Shown piece after piece: positions 60,917 to 64,000 of a stretch of 64,000 bases of DNA. Every line of letters begins with the position of its first letter. The first letter of the stretch is position 1. Origin of the DNA: Ulota crispa (Eukaryota > Streptophyta > Bryopsida > Orthotrichales > Orthotrichaceae). The position numbers and the translations under genes were made by a program. The DNA lies in NCBI GenBank assembly GCA_963920765.1, contig OY987249.1, forward strand, positions 2,947,230 to 3,011,229, written 5' to 3'. The notes beneath the pieces are model-generated. The model worked only from the letters and a program-made list of their open reading frames with translations, ran no database searches and was not told the DNA's origin.

Positions 60917-61437
60917 TTAAGGGAATTGATACATGTACCACCCCTTCTTAACTATTCTACCACACCCTACTATATATGGTCAATATTTACAATATCAAAA
61001 TAGGTGTGGACCACATGAAAATATCACTAATTAGAAAATAAAACTTGACATAGAAGTTGCAACTTTAATTTTGTTTTTTTAGCCTTCAGATCATGCTCAT
61101 AATATCAATTAAAAAAATCTAAACTATAGTTAAATTTATTTTATTTTATTTTATTTTTAAATTGATTCTATGAGCATGATTGAGAGCTAAAACATAAAAA
61201 TAAAATTGTATCTACTATGTCACCATAGTTCAGATTTTTTAATTGATATTATGAGCAGAATCTGAAGGCTAAAAAATAAAATTAAAGTTGCAACTTCTAT
61301 GTCAAGTTTTATTTTCTAATTAGTGATATTTTTCCCGTGGTCCACACCTATTTTTATATTGTAAAGATTGACCATATATAGTAGGGTGTGGTAGAATAAT
61401 AAAAAGGGAGTGTACATGTATCAATCCCCTTTTAAAA
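60917..61437. repeat. Foldback element with GGGAATTGATACATGTAC ends
   Basis: Left TTTTAAGGGAATTGATACAT and right ATGTATCAATCCCCTTTTAA are inverted repeats. The arms, including ATTCTACCACACCCTACTAT, pair throughout. The end region recurs near 39225. Confidence 0.85.
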
Positions 61438-61957
61438 AGGTCTAGTTACAACAACAAATTAAGCTCCAAAACAATAAACTAACAACATCTAAGTTGTAAA
61501 CTATCTGTAATCCAATTTTTTTAAAGAGTAACATACACCTCCAAGTAGTGATGAGTCATAAGGTAATTTTCCAAGGTAAGGCAACCTCATTGTCAAAGCA
61601 ACCTAAATGCAATATTCAGTGTCCTTCACATCCACGAATGGACTGACAAAGAGTGCACCGACGTCTTTGATTTGGACGAACGAGATCGAGCTTTCGTCCT
61701 CCATACTTCCAGAGTCAGAAGCTCAGAACTGATTGCAAGCTGACCAATGAATGGGCCGCACGTTGCTACCAGAGTAATTTAGCCAATGAGAAGAGGACAA
61801 CGAACGACGAAAAAATGTTCGTCCACATCGGCGTGGACGGAGGAGAATCGTTCACAAGGATCGTCGTCTCTCTCACCATGTCGATCACATTGAAGGGGGT
61901 TTCGTGACTCGCTCCGCACATCGAAGCAATCGAATTCGGAGCTGTGAGAGGACGGCG
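61438..61957. other. Promoter-side region of the FKBP gene
   Basis: GC content rises from about 61620 toward the FKBP start. A MITE-like end (GCAACCTAAATGCAATATTC) lies at 61599-61618. No clear TATA box is singled out. Confidence 0.45.
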
Positions 61958-62458
61958 ATGACAATCATGAGGTCGGCATTAGTGATGGCCGTGGCCTGTT
62001 TGGCGATCGTCACGATTTCCACCGATGGGAAAGAGGTGACGGAACTTCAGATTGGCGTGAAATTCAAACCGAAGAGCTGTGAGTTGAAGGCGCATAAAGG
62101 CGACCAAGTGAGCGTGCACTACCGAGGCACGCTTACCGACGGAACGTTGTTCGATGAGAGCTATGGCAGAGGCCAGCCACTGGATTTCAAGCTCGGACAA
62201 GGATCGGTCATTAAGGGCTGGGACCAGGGGATTCTGGGAATGTGTGTCGGAGAGAAGCGGAAATTGAAGATCCCGGCTAAGCTTGGCTATGGCGAGTCCG
62301 GTGCCCCGCCTAAGATCCCCGGTGGTGCCACTCTGATCTTTGAGACGGAACTCGTGGCTGTGAACGGGAACACTGGCTCTGGCCCTGGCGTCGGTTTCAA
62401 GGTCCCGACGGAACTGCCTGAGGACGATGAGGAACCTGAAGATGATGAGGAGTTGTAG
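61958..62458 (+). CDS. FKBP-type peptidyl-prolyl isomerase, secretory (FKBP2/FKBP15-like)
   Basis: 166 residues in one exon. Residues 4-22 form a signal peptide ([13 protein letters not shown]), so the enzyme should enter the ER. The FKBP domain (about 36-133) keeps the usual active-site residues: Tyr55, Phe65, Asp66, Val84-Ile85, Trp88, Tyr111 and Phe128. It should catalyse prolyl bond isomerisation during folding of secretory proteins. The acidic tail ends EDDEEL, which may act as a weak ER-retention signal. The ATG at 61958 is preferred because upstream in-frame codons lack an ATG and it starts the signal peptide directly. The lack of introns is notable; a retrocopy is possible but not shown. 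Confidence 0.93.
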   Translation: MTIMRSALVMAVACLAIVTISTDGKEVTELQIGVKFKPKSCELKAHKGDQVSVHYRGTLTDGTLFDESYGRGQPLDFKLGQGSVIKGWDQGILGMCVGEKRKLKIPAKLGYGESGAPPKIPGGATLIFETELVAVNGNTGSGPGVGFKVPTELPEDDEEPEDDEEL

Positions 62459-64000
62459 ACTACATTTGCAGAGCACGTGAGTTTGTCTGCTAGATTATGT
62501 TTTTGTATGCCTTGGTCCATTCTTTAGGGATGTGACATTATGCAGTTAACGATGCAATTTCTGTAATTAGTTGCTTGTGTCTGCATTTGGAATTTGAGCA
62601 GCGTTAATCACTGCTTTAGAGTTTACCTTGACTGGCTGATCAAAATCAGGAGAGCTGTGATTTGATGGATTCAAATATCTTTCCCACTTTCAACCTCATA
62701 TGTGCAGGAAACTTAGGCTAGGGTTTGTGAGAGTTTTCAATACTGCATTTGCAACATATGTTTCGTTTTCTTATCATTTGAGAGGTCTGGTAGGTTAACT
62801 TGATATATGCCTTGATCCTCTCTTTTCCATCTTAATAATCTGAAATTTCTGTAGTTTCTTGTGGTGGCAATTCCGAACTTCGAGCTGGTGTGATCATTCT
62901 GGCAGCTAGGTCTATTTCTGAGCATTGAAAGTTTTGCTGATGTTGTATTGACCTATATGCCTTTGGATTATATTTGCAGTTTGGAATTTTTTTTATAATA
63001 CTTTACTCTGCATATTTTGGAAAGCATAGGAATTAATTAGCATTATCAAAGTCCAACATACTAGGTTTCTAATTCCGTGCCCTAATTCTGATGTTTGTTG
63101 TTGGACGTGTTGAAACAAGCAAATATTTTTTTTGTAGATTTTTAGGACAAGCTTTTGGGCTGGTGAGCAATCGCTTGGAAATGGATATGTCTACTGTATT
63201 TTCAGGTGTTTTTATATTTTAGGTTTTCATAAGACTATAGAGAACAATAGTGAGAATTGTCATTTACTTCCTGAAGTTTTTAAGAGTACTTGAATTTTAT
63301 AAGAATGTGAAGATGCGTTAGGAATTGCAACTTAAAAAGTGAGCTAATAATGACTTTTGAATTTACAGTTTCTTCATAGGTTGAGTGACGTTCAAGATTT
63401 TTTATTGCTATGAGTTTAAAATGTAAAATCCTAATTATATAGTGGTAGTTTATAATGGTTGTATGGTTTACTTATTGAAACCAATTTTGAAGGGCCACTT
63501 TGTAAGTTAGCAAAGTCGCAGAGTTGAATTTTGAGGTGGAAGGTCTTTGCATTCTTTGAGTTACAAATTATGGAGTTATGTGTAAAGATAAATATTGAAA
63601 AATTATGTTATATTAAAAAGTTACATGGTCAAAATCGGATGTCGTGTTGCACACAATCATGATTCTTGAACAGGTGACAACATTCCAATATGAATTGATT
63701 GGGCCAAGGTATATATAGATATCTTTCCTTGCAAGAAGTTCTTGTATTTTATTTGTAAAACTAAAGATTGTATATACTATAATGACAACTCTTGGATAAA
63801 GTTCTTACAAAAAACTCTAGATTTTGACTAGTTACAAATAAGATTATCTTAGTTGACATTTGGTGTTTTAACGTTAAATTTGGTCTTCTTAAACTTAGGC
63901 TTATAATTGACCACTTGGCTCTTATGCATTTGAGAATACAGTAACAAATTATTTGAAAAATTATTTGATGGAATATTGGATCACAAAGGTAAAAATGGTA
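62459..64000. other. 3' flank of the FKBP gene, no further gene seen
   Basis: The first part presumably holds the 3' UTR, and AT-rich sequence follows to the window end. An additional 3' UTR intron cannot be excluded. Confidence 0.45.

Noticed and set aside
1..64000. CRISPR arrays, bacterial operons or prophage
   Set aside because: Introns, plant gene families and MITEs throughout; the tandem repeats present have no spacer structure.

Overview
The window reads as nuclear DNA of a green plant. Supporting signs are genes with GT-AG introns, plant families (a DTX-type MATE transporter pair, an LPR-like multicopper oxidase, an O-fucosyltransferase with a type II membrane anchor, a Dof-like factor, a nuclear group II intron maturase relic, an ER FKBP), TTTAGGG telomere-type motifs, and long AT-rich spacers packed with small inverted-repeat transposons (MITEs). 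Kinase relics that look like the TKL kinases I associate with seed-free plants suggest a bryophyte or other seed-free plant, but this is inference and I cannot name a species.

Layout. 1-3500: AT-rich spacer with MITEs. 3560-6465: first arm of a large inverted segmental duplication, carrying intronless MATE gene 1 (4679-6250, +). 7304-9704 (-): a three-exon LPR/bilirubin-oxidase-type multicopper oxidase, convergent with MATE 1. 10-26 kb: mostly gene-free, with several MITE families that keep clean target-site duplications. 26-27.3 kb: a decayed TKL kinase. 28238-31975: second arm of the duplication with MATE gene 2 (-), which acquired three insertions absent from copy 1. One lies in the last codons and may act as a newly gained intron. 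32-41 kb: nested foldback elements, two piggyBac-like (TTAA) elements and a possible two-exon hypothetical gene. 41.6-43.7 kb: a frameshifted maturase pseudogene with a 20-G tract. 45561-46733 (+): an intact protein with two tandem Dof-like zinc modules and a 15-residue acidic repeat, preceded by a TATA box and a CT-rich leader. 47.1-47.6 kb: a DHHC S-acyltransferase pseudogene. 48-54 kb: spacer with more MITEs. 54698-59703 (-): an 11-exon O-fucosyltransferase-family gene whose exon phases all fit (587 aa), with related foldback elements in two introns, each flanked by a perfect 9-bp duplication. 61958-62458 (+): a secretory FKBP-type prolyl isomerase.

The genes do not form one pathway. The two MATE genes are recent duplicates. 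The oxidase, the O-fucosyltransferase-family protein and the FKBP are predicted to act in the secretory pathway or at the cell surface. The most notable items are the double Dof-like protein, the candidate gained intron in MATE 2, the divergence of MATE 1 in a conserved motif, and the number of MITEs whose target duplications can be read directly.
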